Of a stretch of DNA of 64,000 nt, positions 48,372 through 57,046 are shown one piece after another. Both the position numbers and the translations under genes were made by a program. Numbering within the stretch: position 1 is the stretch's first letter; each line of letters starts with the position of its first letter. Below the pieces are notes generated by a model, which saw only the letters and a list, made by a program, of their open reading frames with translations, was not told the DNA's origin and did no database searches. This stretch comes from Corynebacterium testudinoris (GTDB taxonomy: Bacteria > Actinomycetota > Actinomycetes > Mycobacteriales > Mycobacteriaceae): positions 496,001 through 560,000 of the forward strand of contig NZ_CP011545.1 in NCBI RefSeq assembly GCF_001021045.1, read 5' to 3'.

Positions 48372-48785
48372 CTAGGTGATCGCCTTGTCCGCGGCCCGTG
48401 GTCGTCCGTCGTTCCCTTTACTGAAAGTTCGACTCGCCATGGTGGACAGCCCCGAGATAGCTGGTCCCAAGCTGAGCCAGGCTAGCAGGATTGGGCTCAA
48501 CATCGCTGTCGGTCCCGTTGCCGCAGCCGCAACGAATGATCCGATCGCAACCAACGTGCTCACCATTGTCATCCCGATGTGGAATGCCAGTGATTTATGT
48601 GACCAGGCCAGCGACCAGAATATTGCCTGAAAGGAACCTCCCCAGGTACCAAACAGGATTAATTCTGCCAAGTCGGGCCTGAAACTTAAATCGATGACTT
48701 TGCCCGAGATGATCAGCGACATGCTGGCAACTAAAAGTACGCACTCAATAAGCGGTAGCCTGCGGTAATAGTCCTGATGGTACAT
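48372..48785 (-). CDS. Hypothetical four-helix membrane protein
   Basis: A 137-residue protein from ATG 48785 (TTG 48836 would add 17). Four hydrophobic segments span most of it (LIECVLLVASMSLIISG, LILFGTWGGSFQAIFW, HIGMTMVSTLVAIGSFVAA, PILLAWLSLGPAIS). No homologue recognised; composition is less GC-rich than neighbours. Could be recently acquired. Confidence 0.55.
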   Translation of the reverse strand: MYHQDYYRRLPLIECVLLVASMSLIISGKVIDLSFRPDLAELILFGTWGGSFQAIFWSLAWSHKSLAFHIGMTMVSTLVAIGSFVAAAATGPTAMLSPILLAWLSLGPAISGLSTMASRTFSKGNDGRPRAADKAIT

Positions 48786-48951
48786 CTCGTTTGCTCGATT
48801 CTTTGGAATCACGTCACAATCTGATGAAGAGGACAAGCGAATGCCGGATGACGAAGTGGCGGAGCCTTGGTGGTAGCAGTTGTTTTGCCCGAAAATTAGA
48901 TGGTAATGAATGATGTTCCAGATTTAACGCCGCCAATCGCGGGGGAAAACC

Positions 48952-50142
48952 TCAGCGGCTGCGCCGGTTGACGGTAATTCCGAGGATTACGAGAACACCC
49001 ACTGCGAGTACGGCGATGATTCCCGGAATCGCCCCCTGGGGCCAGGTTGATTCCTGCGGGTGGACGCCGGGTTCCTCAACCGCCTCCCCCGGCAGTTCCG
49101 CCGCGGGGGTGGGAGTGGCGGACGAACCCTCGGTTGCTACTGGTTCCAGCAGTCCGACGCCTTCGCCTTCCGGGATGCCGTAGGCAGTGTTGAGGAGCAG
49201 TCGGGCCTGCTCCCACGGCCGGGCGCGGTCGGTCGTGGTGTCGAGGATGACGGCGAATAGCCGACGATTATCACGGTCCATCGCGCCGACGAAGGTGTGG
49301 TTAGCGTCGTCTGTAAATCCCGTCTTGCCGCCGATGCCGTCCGGGTCATTGAGGAATAGGCCGTTGTCGTTCCACACCTCGTAGCCGGGGCGATCGTCAT
49401 AACCGGGGAAAGGCACGTGGTCCGTATCGATGATTTTTCTAAACTCCGGCCGCGAGTAAGCCTCCCGGTAGATCAGCCCCATGTCGAAGGCGGAGGTGGA
49501 CAGGCCGGGGGCGTCGAGGCCGGAGTAGCTGGCGGCCACCGTGTCGGTGGTACCCAGCTCGCGGGCGAGCTCGTTGATGTCGGCGAGGACCTGGTCGTCC
49601 CCGCCTAGTTCCTGGGCGAGTGCATGCGCGGCGTCGTTGCCAGAGACCAACAACAGGCCGTGAAGCAATTGGTCGACGGTGTAGTGCCCGCCGGCGCCGA
49701 TACCGACGGCGGAGCCAATCTGCCCGGCGGATTCCTCACTGACGGTGACTTCTTGGTTCGGGTCGAGGCGGTCGATGACAAGCAAAGCCAGCAACACCTT
49801 GATAATGCTGGCCGGACGGTAGCGCCCGTGAGGGTCTTTTGCCGCGATGATCTCACCGGTGTCCATGTCAGCGATGAGCCAGGCGCTCGCCAGCACCTCC
49901 TCGGGTACGTCGAATCCGGCCGGGGCCGTGACACCGCAGTTCCCCGCCACGGCTACCGGCAGCGGAGTGGGGGTCTCGGAGGTCGATCGGCCCGACGGAG
50001 GGAAAAGCTGATTCGGGCAGTTATCAGTGTCGGGGGCGTGTTCCCGAGTGGTCGAGGGCACGGGTTGATCGGATTCCGCACTGGCGGGGACACCGACCGC
50101 GAGGACAGCGACAGCGGCAAGGCTAATGAGGAAGGGTTTCAT
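48952..50142 (-). CDS. dacB: D-alanyl-D-alanine carboxypeptidase, S11 family
   Basis: A 396-residue penicillin-binding protein. A signal peptide (LISLAAVAVLAVGVPASA) leads the protein. The active-site motifs are SxxK in RPASIIKVLLAL, SGN in LLVSGNDAAHAL and KTG in GIGGKTGFTDDA. A C-terminal membrane anchor ends NRRSR. It trims peptidoglycan stem peptides. The symbol follows corynebacterial usage; the motif order is that of the DacA/DacC type. Confidence 0.9.
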   Translation of the reverse strand: MKPFLISLAAVAVLAVGVPASAESDQPVPSTTREHAPDTDNCPNQLFPPSGRSTSETPTPLPVAVAGNCGVTAPAGFDVPEEVLASAWLIADMDTGEIIAAKDPHGRYRPASIIKVLLALLVIDRLDPNQEVTVSEESAGQIGSAVGIGAGGHYTVDQLLHGLLLVSGNDAAHALAQELGGDDQVLADINELARELGTTDTVAASYSGLDAPGLSTSAFDMGLIYREAYSRPEFRKIIDTDHVPFPGYDDRPGYEVWNDNGLFLNDPDGIGGKTGFTDDANHTFVGAMDRDNRRLFAVILDTTTDRARPWEQARLLLNTAYGIPEGEGVGLLEPVATEGSSATPTPAAELPGEAVEEPGVHPQESTWPQGAIPGIIAVLAVGVLVILGITVNRRSR

Positions 50143-50306
50143 GGCCAGCTCATTCTAAGCCCGGAATCTCGCCCGACCCTGCGTGCGACTCTCTTACACC
50201 GCACCGGGAAATAGGGGACCGATCAGGGCATTCCCGGATGCCCCGAGGGCCCAGTGGTGGCTTAATGTGGAGCTACACGTCAGATTCCTGCGAAAGGTTG
50301 CCCGCG

Positions 50307-51140
50307 ATGCCCGCTCAGCAGATCAACATCTACGACCTATTCTCCCTCAATCGATCACTTCCCGGTGAAGCAATCTCCGTGGAGATTGCCGCCCAGGACC
50401 ACCAGCTCGAAAGCGAGGGAGTCGCCGAAACCGATGAACGCCGTCGGCACCTCGTCATCGCGTTCGGTATCCTCAGCGACGATAGCCGCCGAAGGATCTA
50501 CGACCAGGCCCTCATCATCGGGCGCGAATTGTCCTGGGATGATCTGGAATGGCTCGCAGAAGTCGGTGAGCTGCCCGAAAACCCGATGCCAGCCGCGTCG
50601 ACCCCGGACTATGGGTACCCCTTCGGCTATCCCACGGCTGAACCCCAGACCACTGCGCCGTATGTTGCCCCCTTTGCGGCCGCCCCGAATATGGGAGTTA
50701 TTGAGGGTGTGGCCGTTGATCGCCCCACTGCCAGCAAGCGCCTACTGCTGTTCATCGGTGACCTCTTTATCGTGGGCATTGCCTCGAGTGTCGTTTTTGG
50801 GGCCTTCAACATCGATGAGTACTCGATCTTCGGATATCTCTTCGGCGGCATCGTTACTGTTCTTTACTTCATCGGATTCGAAATAGGGATGGGAGGAACT
50901 CCCGCGAAGCAATTGGCGGGTTATCAGATTCGTGATATCGCCACGGGTCAGAAGCCGACCATCGAGCAAGCTGCCAAGCGCAACTGGTGGCGCCTGGTGA
51001 GTCTGCTGCCCGTCTTCGGCAACGTGATTTCCTTTGTGGCTCTCATCATTCTTGGTAGCTCCATCAATCCCGGAAGTGGATACCTCGGCGCCCATGATCG
51101 TTGGGCAGGGTTGGAAGTGGTGAAGAAGAACGGCCGGTAG
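50307..51140 (+). CDS. RDD-family membrane protein with J-like N-terminal domain
   Basis: A 277-residue protein. Residues 6-70 (NIYDLFSLNRSLPGEAI … HLVIAFGILSDDSRRRIYDQAL) align in pattern with a DnaJ J-domain, including the terminal LSD-R-YDQ segment, but the HPD tripeptide needed for Hsp70 stimulation is absent. A Pro/Ala/Tyr-rich linker covers about 88-130. The RDD domain with three to four helices follows (GDLFIVGIASSVVFGAF, then GTPAKQLAGYQIRD). ATG at 50307 has GAAAGG. Function unknown. Confidence 0.8.
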   Translation: MPAQQINIYDLFSLNRSLPGEAISVEIAAQDHQLESEGVAETDERRRHLVIAFGILSDDSRRRIYDQALIIGRELSWDDLEWLAEVGELPENPMPAASTPDYGYPFGYPTAEPQTTAPYVAPFAAAPNMGVIEGVAVDRPTASKRLLLFIGDLFIVGIASSVVFGAFNIDEYSIFGYLFGGIVTVLYFIGFEIGMGGTPAKQLAGYQIRDIATGQKPTIEQAAKRNWWRLVSLLPVFGNVISFVALIILGSSINPGSGYLGAHDRWAGLEVVKKNGR

Positions 51141-51150
51141 CCTGGTGGGC

Positions 51151-52125
51151 ATGCACGAGGAACCCACCAGCCAAGAACCCACCATCCACGACATTGTCAC
51201 CTCTTTGCCCAAGGTGGTCATCCATGACCACCTGGAGGGCGGCCCCGGCATCGATATCGCCGCCCTGCAGACCCCGACCGCGCTGCGTGACGCGGTCGCG
51301 CAGGCCGTTCGTGACCTGGCGGCCGATAACGTCGTTTACGCCGAATTGCGTATGTCCCCGGAGCTCTACACGGCGGGCGGTCTCACCCTCAGCGAGGCGG
51401 TGGACAGCGCCATTGGCGGACTCGACGCCGCCGACGGCATCGACGTCCGTCTGGTGCTTACTGCTCAGCGCTCTGGCACGTCGCTTGCCGACGTCGCTGC
51501 TCTCACCGTCGCCCGGCACGGTGGCGTCGTCGTCGGAATGGATGTCGCCGGGCCCGAGGATGGCTACCCGTTGGCGGGGGATTCCGAGTCGTTCGCGTTG
51601 TTGCGGGCGAACTACGTCCCGTTCTCTGTCCATGTCGGTCTCGACGCGGGCATCGAGTCCATCGCGGAGGCCATCCAATTGGGGGCGACGCGCCTGGGGC
51701 ACGCGACTCGCATTGTTGATGACTTCGGGGTCGATATTGAGGGCATCGTCCCCGGCAAGGTCTCCTCGTGGGTGCGGGATCGCCACATCCCGCTAGAGAT
51801 CGCCCCCACCCTGGAGGTCCAACTGGGCGCAGCAGATTCCCTTGGGGATCATCCGCTCACCCTGCTCCAACAGTTGGGCTTTACCTGCACCGTTAATCCT
51901 GGCATTCGTTCGGCCACGGGTATGAGTGATCAGTTCCTTGCCCTGGCCGATACCTTCGGATACGGGGTGGAAGAGTTCTTCGACCTCACTGTCAACGCGG
52001 TCCAGGCGTCCTACCTCACCGAGGTCGAGCGTCAAGAGCTGCTCGAGCGGATCATCCTCCCGGCGTATGAGGCCCTGGACATGCAAGCAGGCCTCGATGA
52101 GTTCGACGCGACGGACTTCGCCTAG
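51151..52125 (+). CDS. Adenosine deaminase-like protein lacking catalytic motifs
   Basis: A 324-residue TIM-barrel protein of the adenosine/AMP deaminase family. The N-terminal metal motif HDHLEGG is kept and RLGHAT retains the barrel His. Other essentials are changed: the HAGE motif with the proton-donor Glu reads HVGLD; the SN region reads APTLEVQL; and the zinc/substrate Asp pair of the N-T-D-D-P motif is replaced by VNPGIR. Deaminase activity is therefore doubtful. ATG 51151 or GTG 51145 starts the gene, close after the RDD gene. Its proximity to upp fits a nucleoside-salvage neighbourhood. Confidence 0.8.
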   Translation: MHEEPTSQEPTIHDIVTSLPKVVIHDHLEGGPGIDIAALQTPTALRDAVAQAVRDLAADNVVYAELRMSPELYTAGGLTLSEAVDSAIGGLDAADGIDVRLVLTAQRSGTSLADVAALTVARHGGVVVGMDVAGPEDGYPLAGDSESFALLRANYVPFSVHVGLDAGIESIAEAIQLGATRLGHATRIVDDFGVDIEGIVPGKVSSWVRDRHIPLEIAPTLEVQLGAADSLGDHPLTLLQQLGFTCTVNPGIRSATGMSDQFLALADTFGYGVEEFFDLTVNAVQASYLTEVERQELLERIILPAYEALDMQAGLDEFDATDFA

Positions 52126-52134
52126 GTTCTTCGC

Positions 52135-53364
52135 CTAGAACTTGGAGAAGCGCTTGAGCAGCATCTCCTCCAGCTCCTTCCATCCGGCGGCGTGGTCGGA
52201 GTAGGGCTTGGAGGGGACGTAGCCGGAGGCTTCGGTCGAGCCGAGCATGTAAGAGATGTAGTCCTGCATGCGCGGGTTGGCCAGGAAGAAGGAGTTGAGG
52301 GAGTCGTCGGCTGCCCAGTCGGCTGCATCAGCGAAGAGTTCGTAGCCGCGGGCCATCTGATCGGTGTCGACGGCCTCCGGGCCCTTCTCAATGTCGGCGA
52401 CAAGCCCGGAGTAAGAGTACGAGTTGTCCTTGTGCACCATGACCTCAAGCTCGCCGGCGTTGGCAGTGACCATGAGGTCTTCCCAGGTGGCGGTGCGGGC
52501 GAGGTCATGATCGTCATTTTCCACCATCCAGCGCACGAGGTGCTTGCTGCTGGGGAAGGTGAAGATCTCGCCGTACTTGCCCAGGAATAGCGGGGCGCCG
52601 TCGACGTAGGTGCGCAGGGTGTAGACGGACTTGCCCTGCATTGTGATCTTGATTGGATCGATGCCGGCGGCGGCCCACGGGGTCGAATCATAGGGATCGG
52701 CCTGGGTGGCGGCTTCTTTTTCGGCGAGTTCCTGGCGCTCGCGGGCTTCGGTGGCGGCGGCCACCGCGGCGTCGATACGCAGGGAGGCATCCTCGGATGC
52801 CTTCGCGTCGACCTCAACGAGGCGGACCTGCGGGTCAAGGGAGTGAACGACCTTGTCCCAGTTGCTCAGGACGGCGCGGCCGACGGCCGTCCACTCGCCG
52901 AGGCCGTGCTCACCGGCGTAGTGCTCGGAACCGCGGGCGACATTGCCCAGGATGGAGTGGGACGCGAAGAACAACACCGCATCGCTCGCGGCAGTGACCT
53001 CGGCCAGACTGCGGGTGACGGCGAAAACGCGGGCCAGGGAGGCAACGTTTTCATGGGAGGGGCGGCCAGCCAGGTACTCCGGGGCGCCGATAATGTCGAT
53101 ATCGTCGCGCTTGCCCGGGACGACCCGGTCGGCGTTGCTGGCCTCAAAGGCGCCCCACTTGGGGTGGGAGGAGAGGTCGTGCTTGGTGCCCGTCTCTAAA
53201 AACACCAGCAGGTCGGCGGGGGAAGCGAAGCCGAGGACGTGCTCGTCGTCGCCGAGGAACGCCTGCCATTCCGCACCATGCTCTTTCCACGTGGGGGCCC
53301 ACAGCGTGTAGAAGTCCCCTTCGGTGAGGGAGAGTTTGACGGGAACAATTGCGCGGTTGCTCAT
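52135..53364 (-). CDS. Hypothetical protein with an internally duplicated domain
   Basis: A 409-residue cytoplasmic protein. Two regions, about residues 8-72 and 236-298, share a pattern: beta strand with YTL, FLG, a Phe-rich strand (VLGFASPADLLVFL and IFTFPSSKHLVRWM), then HDL and an aromatic W. They look like an ancient duplication. Between them, residues 185-222 are charged and helix-forming (ATEARERQELAEKEAATQ). No known family recognised. ATG at 53364 is preferred over the longer reading. It is convergent with the deaminase-like gene, 9 bases apart. Confidence 0.75.
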   Translation of the reverse strand: MSNRAIVPVKLSLTEGDFYTLWAPTWKEHGAEWQAFLGDDEHVLGFASPADLLVFLETGTKHDLSSHPKWGAFEASNADRVVPGKRDDIDIIGAPEYLAGRPSHENVASLARVFAVTRSLAEVTAASDAVLFFASHSILGNVARGSEHYAGEHGLGEWTAVGRAVLSNWDKVVHSLDPQVRLVEVDAKASEDASLRIDAAVAAATEARERQELAEKEAATQADPYDSTPWAAAGIDPIKITMQGKSVYTLRTYVDGAPLFLGKYGEIFTFPSSKHLVRWMVENDDHDLARTATWEDLMVTANAGELEVMVHKDNSYSYSGLVADIEKGPEAVDTDQMARGYELFADAADWAADDSLNSFFLANPRMQDYISYMLGSTEASGYVPSKPYSDHAAGWKELEEMLLKRFSKF

Positions 53365-53395
53365 GGGGCAAAATCCTACCCAATGGGGCCTGCGG

Positions 53396-54256
53396 TTATC
53401 CGGTGGGCCGCCAGAATCCCTTGAACGGCATCCCAATGTTGGTGGTGCGGACTGGGTTGGTTTGCACGGGATCCCCGGCTTCGACCATCTGCCCGTTTCC
53501 GGCGTACATGGCCACGTGCCCGTCCCACACGGCTAGATCCCCCGGCTGGAGCTGGTCGGCGGAGACCTGCCGCCCGACGGTCTGGTGCTCCGCCAACCGG
53601 GGGAGTTCAACCCCGGCCTGGCGCCACGCCCATTGGGTAAGGCCACTGCAATCAAAGCCTGCGGTGCTCGTGCCACCCCACACATAGGGGGTGCCCAGCG
53701 CGGACATGGCGGCGGCGACGGCTGCTTCGCCGCTGCCGCCGCTGACGTCGTTGGGGACCTCGGTGGTCTCCTCGAAGGAGGCGGCAGTGAAGTCGCCCGC
53801 GTGGGAGGTGGTGGCGATCCGATCCAAGTCATCGGCCAGCGGATCGAGGGAGGTCATCAGCCCATCGGAGCGGGCGAGGGCGGCACCGAGGAAACTCTGA
53901 GCCAACTGCTCCAACTGGGTGAGGGTGGCTGCTCGGACGCCGGGGACAGGGGATAGCAGGCCGGGCAGGAGGGGGAGGGCCTGCTGGCCCAAATCCAGGG
54001 CAAGGGACACAAGGTCCCCGCGGGTGCCTTCGATGAGGCCACCGGCGGTAGCCGCGATCGTGTCAATCAATTCGCGATCAGCGCTGACCCCGGCGGCGGC
54101 CTCGATGAGGCGGAGCCCGCCAGGAGCTTCATTGGCCAGCACGTGAGCCAGCGGAGCGGCTGTGGCGAAATCGGGCAGCCTGTCCAACGCCAGGGGCGAC
54201 AGCGACGCCGGTTCCAGCTCAGCGATGCGGCTTAACGCCGTGATGATCTCCCTCAC
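53396..54256 (-). CDS. NlpC/P60 peptidoglycan hydrolase without signal peptide
   Basis: A 286-residue protein. Residues 1-170 are Ala/Leu-rich helices (LLPGLLSPVPGVRAATLTQLEQL in part). Residues 180-286 are an NlpC/P60 domain: catalytic Cys in FDCSGLTQWAW, His in WDGHVAMYAG. It is a predicted endopeptidase for cell-wall peptides. No Sec signal is visible at the N terminus. It overlaps the 92-residue helical gene by four bases, so the two are coupled, which recalls type VII-associated effector/partner pairs. Confidence 0.82.
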   Translation of the reverse strand: MREIITALSRIAELEPASLSPLALDRLPDFATAAPLAHVLANEAPGGLRLIEAAAGVSADRELIDTIAATAGGLIEGTRGDLVSLALDLGQQALPLLPGLLSPVPGVRAATLTQLEQLAQSFLGAALARSDGLMTSLDPLADDLDRIATTSHAGDFTAASFEETTEVPNDVSGGSGEAAVAAAMSALGTPYVWGGTSTAGFDCSGLTQWAWRQAGVELPRLAEHQTVGRQVSADQLQPGDLAVWDGHVAMYAGNGQMVEAGDPVQTNPVRTTNIGMPFKGFWRPTG

Positions 54257-54531
54257 GATGACAACCTCCGGGCGAGGTCCGCGTCCGTGTCCACCGCAGC
54301 ATCAATGACCACGGAGGCGACATCCGCCAATCGGAGCGCCTCCTCATGCACCAGGTGAGTTTGCTTTTCCACGCCCCCGAGGGCGCGCGATAGCGCATCC
54401 GTGAACCGGTCCAGCGCGGGGGAGGGGGCCTCCACCGGCAGGGTGGGGGTGTGGGGGCGGGCAACAGCGGCATCAAAAAGCTCGGTGGTGAGCAGGCGGG
54501 CGTGGTCGGGATCAAAGTCGAAAGCTCTCAT
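54253..54531 (-). CDS. Small helical protein, possible secretion partner of the NlpC/P60 protein
   Basis: A 92-residue, Ala/Leu/Asp-rich helical protein without signal or membrane segment. Two helices ([15 protein letters not shown] and [14 protein letters not shown]…[14 protein letters not shown]) separated by a Pro-rich turn resemble WXG100/EspC-like small proteins, but the WXG motif is absent. Coupled to the NlpC/P60 gene. A partner or chaperone role is inference. Confidence 0.6.
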   Translation of the reverse strand: MRAFDFDPDHARLLTTELFDAAVARPHTPTLPVEAPSPALDRFTDALSRALGGVEKQTHLVHEEALRLADVASVVIDAAVDTDADLARRLSS

Positions 54532-54593
54532 GCACCATTGGACCGGAAAAACCGCTTCGCGGTTCCCTACCGAAGGGGTTTAGCATGGTGGTC

Positions 54594-55229
54594 ATGGACA
54601 TCACCGTGGTTGATCACCCGCTTGCCGCCTCCCGTCTGACCATCATGCGCGACGAGCGCAGTGACAACGCCGCCTTCCGCGCCGCCCTCGCTGACCTGGG
54701 CACCATGCTCGTGTACGAAGCCTCCCGCGACCTGCCCGTGGAGCGCTTTGAGTGCAAAACCCCCGTGGCCATGGCCGAGGGCATTCGCCTGGAAGATCCG
54801 CCGATCATCGTTCCGGTGATCCGCGCCGGGTTGGGCATGGTGGATCCGGCCCTGTCCATGATCCCGGATGCGCAGGTCGGTTTCATCGGCTTGGCCCGCG
54901 ATGAAAAGACCCACGAGCCGGTGCCGTACCTGGAGGCGCTGCCCCACGACCTGAGTGGTCGCACGGTCTTCGTCGTGGACCCGATGCTGGCCACCGGTGG
55001 ATCGCTGCTGCATGCCATTCGCCTGCTCGCGGCCCGCGGCGCGACCGATATCACCGCGATCTGCATGGTCTCCGCGCAGCCGGGCGTGGATGCGCTGGCT
55101 CAATCTGGCCTGCCGGTTCGCCTGGTCACCGCGTGTATTGATCCAGAGCTCAATGAGGATGCCTACATTGTGCCGGGACTGGGCGATGCCGGTGATCGCT
55201 TGTATGGGCCGCGCAACATCGACATCTGA
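54594..55229 (+). CDS. upp: Uracil phosphoribosyltransferase
   Basis: A 211-residue salvage enzyme making UMP from uracil and PRPP. Segments: [18 protein letters not shown], the PRPP loop [18 protein letters not shown], and the uracil-binding ending [19 protein letters not shown] 54594 (MDITVV) matches the family start; ATG 54585 is nine bases earlier. Confidence 0.96.
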   Translation: MDITVVDHPLAASRLTIMRDERSDNAAFRAALADLGTMLVYEASRDLPVERFECKTPVAMAEGIRLEDPPIIVPVIRAGLGMVDPALSMIPDAQVGFIGLARDEKTHEPVPYLEALPHDLSGRTVFVVDPMLATGGSLLHAIRLLAARGATDITAICMVSAQPGVDALAQSGLPVRLVTACIDPELNEDAYIVPGLGDAGDRLYGPRNIDI

Positions 55230-55236
55230 GCCCGCG

Positions 55237-55273
55237 CCCACTGTAGTGGGCGGTGAGTTCCCACTCCGGTGGG
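55237..55273. promoter_or_regulatory. Tandem palindromes upstream of the XRE regulator
   Basis: CCCACTGTAGTGGG (55237-55250) and CCCACTCCGGTGGG (55260-55273) are two near-identical 14-bp palindromes, 23 bases centre to centre, between upp and the XRE gene at 55286. Equal spacing of about two helical turns suits cooperative binding, most simply autoregulation by the XRE protein. The first hairpin might also help terminate upp. Confidence 0.5.
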
Positions 55274-55285
55274 CACCGTGGAGGC

Positions 55286-55747
55286 ATGAGCCAGGAGCCG
55301 ACATGGAAGCCGTGGCCGAGCTACGGTCACCGGCTCGGCCAGAATCTGCGTGACCTTCGGCGCCTGCGCGGACTCACGCAGGAACGCCTGGGTGATCTCG
55401 CGGGCCTGGCCCGCAATACCATTTCCAACATTGAGCGCAATGAGAACAACAACGGCCAGGCCACTGACCCGCAGTTGTCCACGCTCTACCGGTTGGCCAA
55501 GGTCCTCGATGTGCCACCATCGGTCCTCATTCCTGCCGGTGACCAGCGCGTCGACGCGATCTGCCCGGATTCTTCGCTCAACATCTCCATCACCTGGCCG
55601 CGGGCGGAGCGTGACACGCTGCCATTTAGCGCGGCGTATCTCCAGCTGGCCAAGCCGGGAGACCCGCCGGAGTATGCGGTGGCCGCGCCCCGCGAGGACC
55701 TGGATATCGATGAGGTAGATGGTGAGCAGCTACCGCCCGGCGAGTAG
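55286..55747 (+). CDS. XRE-family transcriptional regulator
   Basis: A 153-residue protein. The helix-turn-helix spans about residues 18-75 ([37 protein letters not shown]; key residues LR-LRGLTQE-L-LAG-A--TIS-IE). The rest is acidic with no recognised ligand domain. ATG at 55286 has a GTGGAGG site. Tandem palindromes lie immediately upstream. It precedes the amidohydrolase gene. Confidence 0.85.
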   Translation: MSQEPTWKPWPSYGHRLGQNLRDLRRLRGLTQERLGDLAGLARNTISNIERNENNNGQATDPQLSTLYRLAKVLDVPPSVLIPAGDQRVDAICPDSSLNISITWPRAERDTLPFSAAYLQLAKPGDPPEYAVAAPREDLDIDEVDGEQLPPGE

Positions 55748-55789
55748 ACTCAGCGGCGATGTGTTCGGGTTGGTGAAAGGACCGCTGCC

Positions 55790-56998
55790 GTGGAGGGAAT
55801 TGCCGCACGTGTCGATGAGTGGTTGCGCACCAACTACGACGAAGTGATCGGTTGGCGCCGTCACATCCACACCCATCCCGAGTTGTCGCACATGGAATAC
55901 GCGACGACCGATTTCATCGAGGCGCGGCTGCGGGAGCGCGGCCTGAGCCCCGTGCGTTTCCCCGGCACCGGCCTCATGGTGGATCTGGGCCCGGACACCC
56001 CGAACCGCCTGGCGTTTCGGGCGGACATTGATGCCCTCCCCGTCACCGAAGTTACTGGCCTCCCGTTCAGCTCCGATGTCCCCGGTGTCGCTCACGCCTG
56101 CGGCCACGACATCCACACCACCATTTCCCTGGGCGTGGCCTGTGCCTTGGCAGACAATCAGGATCTGCTGACCCACGGCATCCGCATCATCTTCCAGCCC
56201 TGTGAAGAGGTCATGGATGGTGGCGCCCCGGAGGTCATCGCGTGGGGTGGTCTCGACGGCGTGGGGTCGATCTATGCGCTGCATGTGGAACCGAAACTGA
56301 GCGTCGGCAAGATTGGGGTGCGCACCGGCGCGATCACCTCCGCCGCGGACGTGATCAAGATCAACGTCTCCGGCCCCGGCGGACATACTTCCCGACCGCA
56401 CTTGACCGCCGATGTGGTCTATGCGCTGGGAAAACTGGTCACTGATCTCCCCGGATTGCTGTCTCGTCGCATCGACCCGCGCACGGGCACCGTCTTGGTC
56501 TTCGGCAGCATCAACGCCGGCTATGCCGCCAACGCGATTCCGGAAAACGGCAGCATCACCGGCACGGTTCGCACGGCCAGCATTTCCACGTGGCGGAGCA
56601 TCGATGTGCTGCTTGAAGAGCTCATCGCGCAGGTGCTCGCGCCTACCGGCTGCTCGCACGAACTCACCTACCAGCGCGGGGTACCGCCCGTGCTCAACGA
56701 CGACGTGGCTACCGCCTTGCTTGCCGACGCCGCCCGCACCGTCGACCCGCAGTCCGTCGTCCAGGCTCCGCAGTCCTCCGGGGGTGAGGATTTCTCCTGG
56801 TACCTCGAGCACGTTCCCGGCTCCATGGCTCGCCTTGGCTGCGGATCAGGCTCCGGCCGGGTGTATGACTTGCACCAAGGTGACATCATTTTCGACGAAC
56901 GCTCGATTGAGGTCGGCATTCGTCTGTTCGCCTCCATCGCGGAACAGTTCGGGAGCAGCCCCGCCCGCATAGGCCAAGCTGACGGTTTCCTGTCCTAG
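55790..56998 (+). CDS. M20-family amidohydrolase
   Basis: A 402-residue zinc peptidase/amidohydrolase. HPELSHMEYATT opens the catalytic domain; metal ligands are in HACGHDIHTT and FQPCEEVMDGGAPEV, and the last in the C-terminal GGEDFSWYL. The lid domain is central. Related enzymes deacylate N-acyl amino acids (hippurate-hydrolase type). GTG 55790 follows GAAAGGA. Substrate unknown. Confidence 0.9.
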   Translation: MEGIAARVDEWLRTNYDEVIGWRRHIHTHPELSHMEYATTDFIEARLRERGLSPVRFPGTGLMVDLGPDTPNRLAFRADIDALPVTEVTGLPFSSDVPGVAHACGHDIHTTISLGVACALADNQDLLTHGIRIIFQPCEEVMDGGAPEVIAWGGLDGVGSIYALHVEPKLSVGKIGVRTGAITSAADVIKINVSGPGGHTSRPHLTADVVYALGKLVTDLPGLLSRRIDPRTGTVLVFGSINAGYAANAIPENGSITGTVRTASISTWRSIDVLLEELIAQVLAPTGCSHELTYQRGVPPVLNDDVATALLADAARTVDPQSVVQAPQSSGGEDFSWYLEHVPGSMARLGCGSGSGRVYDLHQGDIIFDERSIEVGIRLFASIAEQFGSSPARIGQADGFLS

Positions 56999-57046
56999 CG
57001 ACTAGACTCGGTGGCCGAAGAACCAGCAATCGAGTAGGAGACCTCT

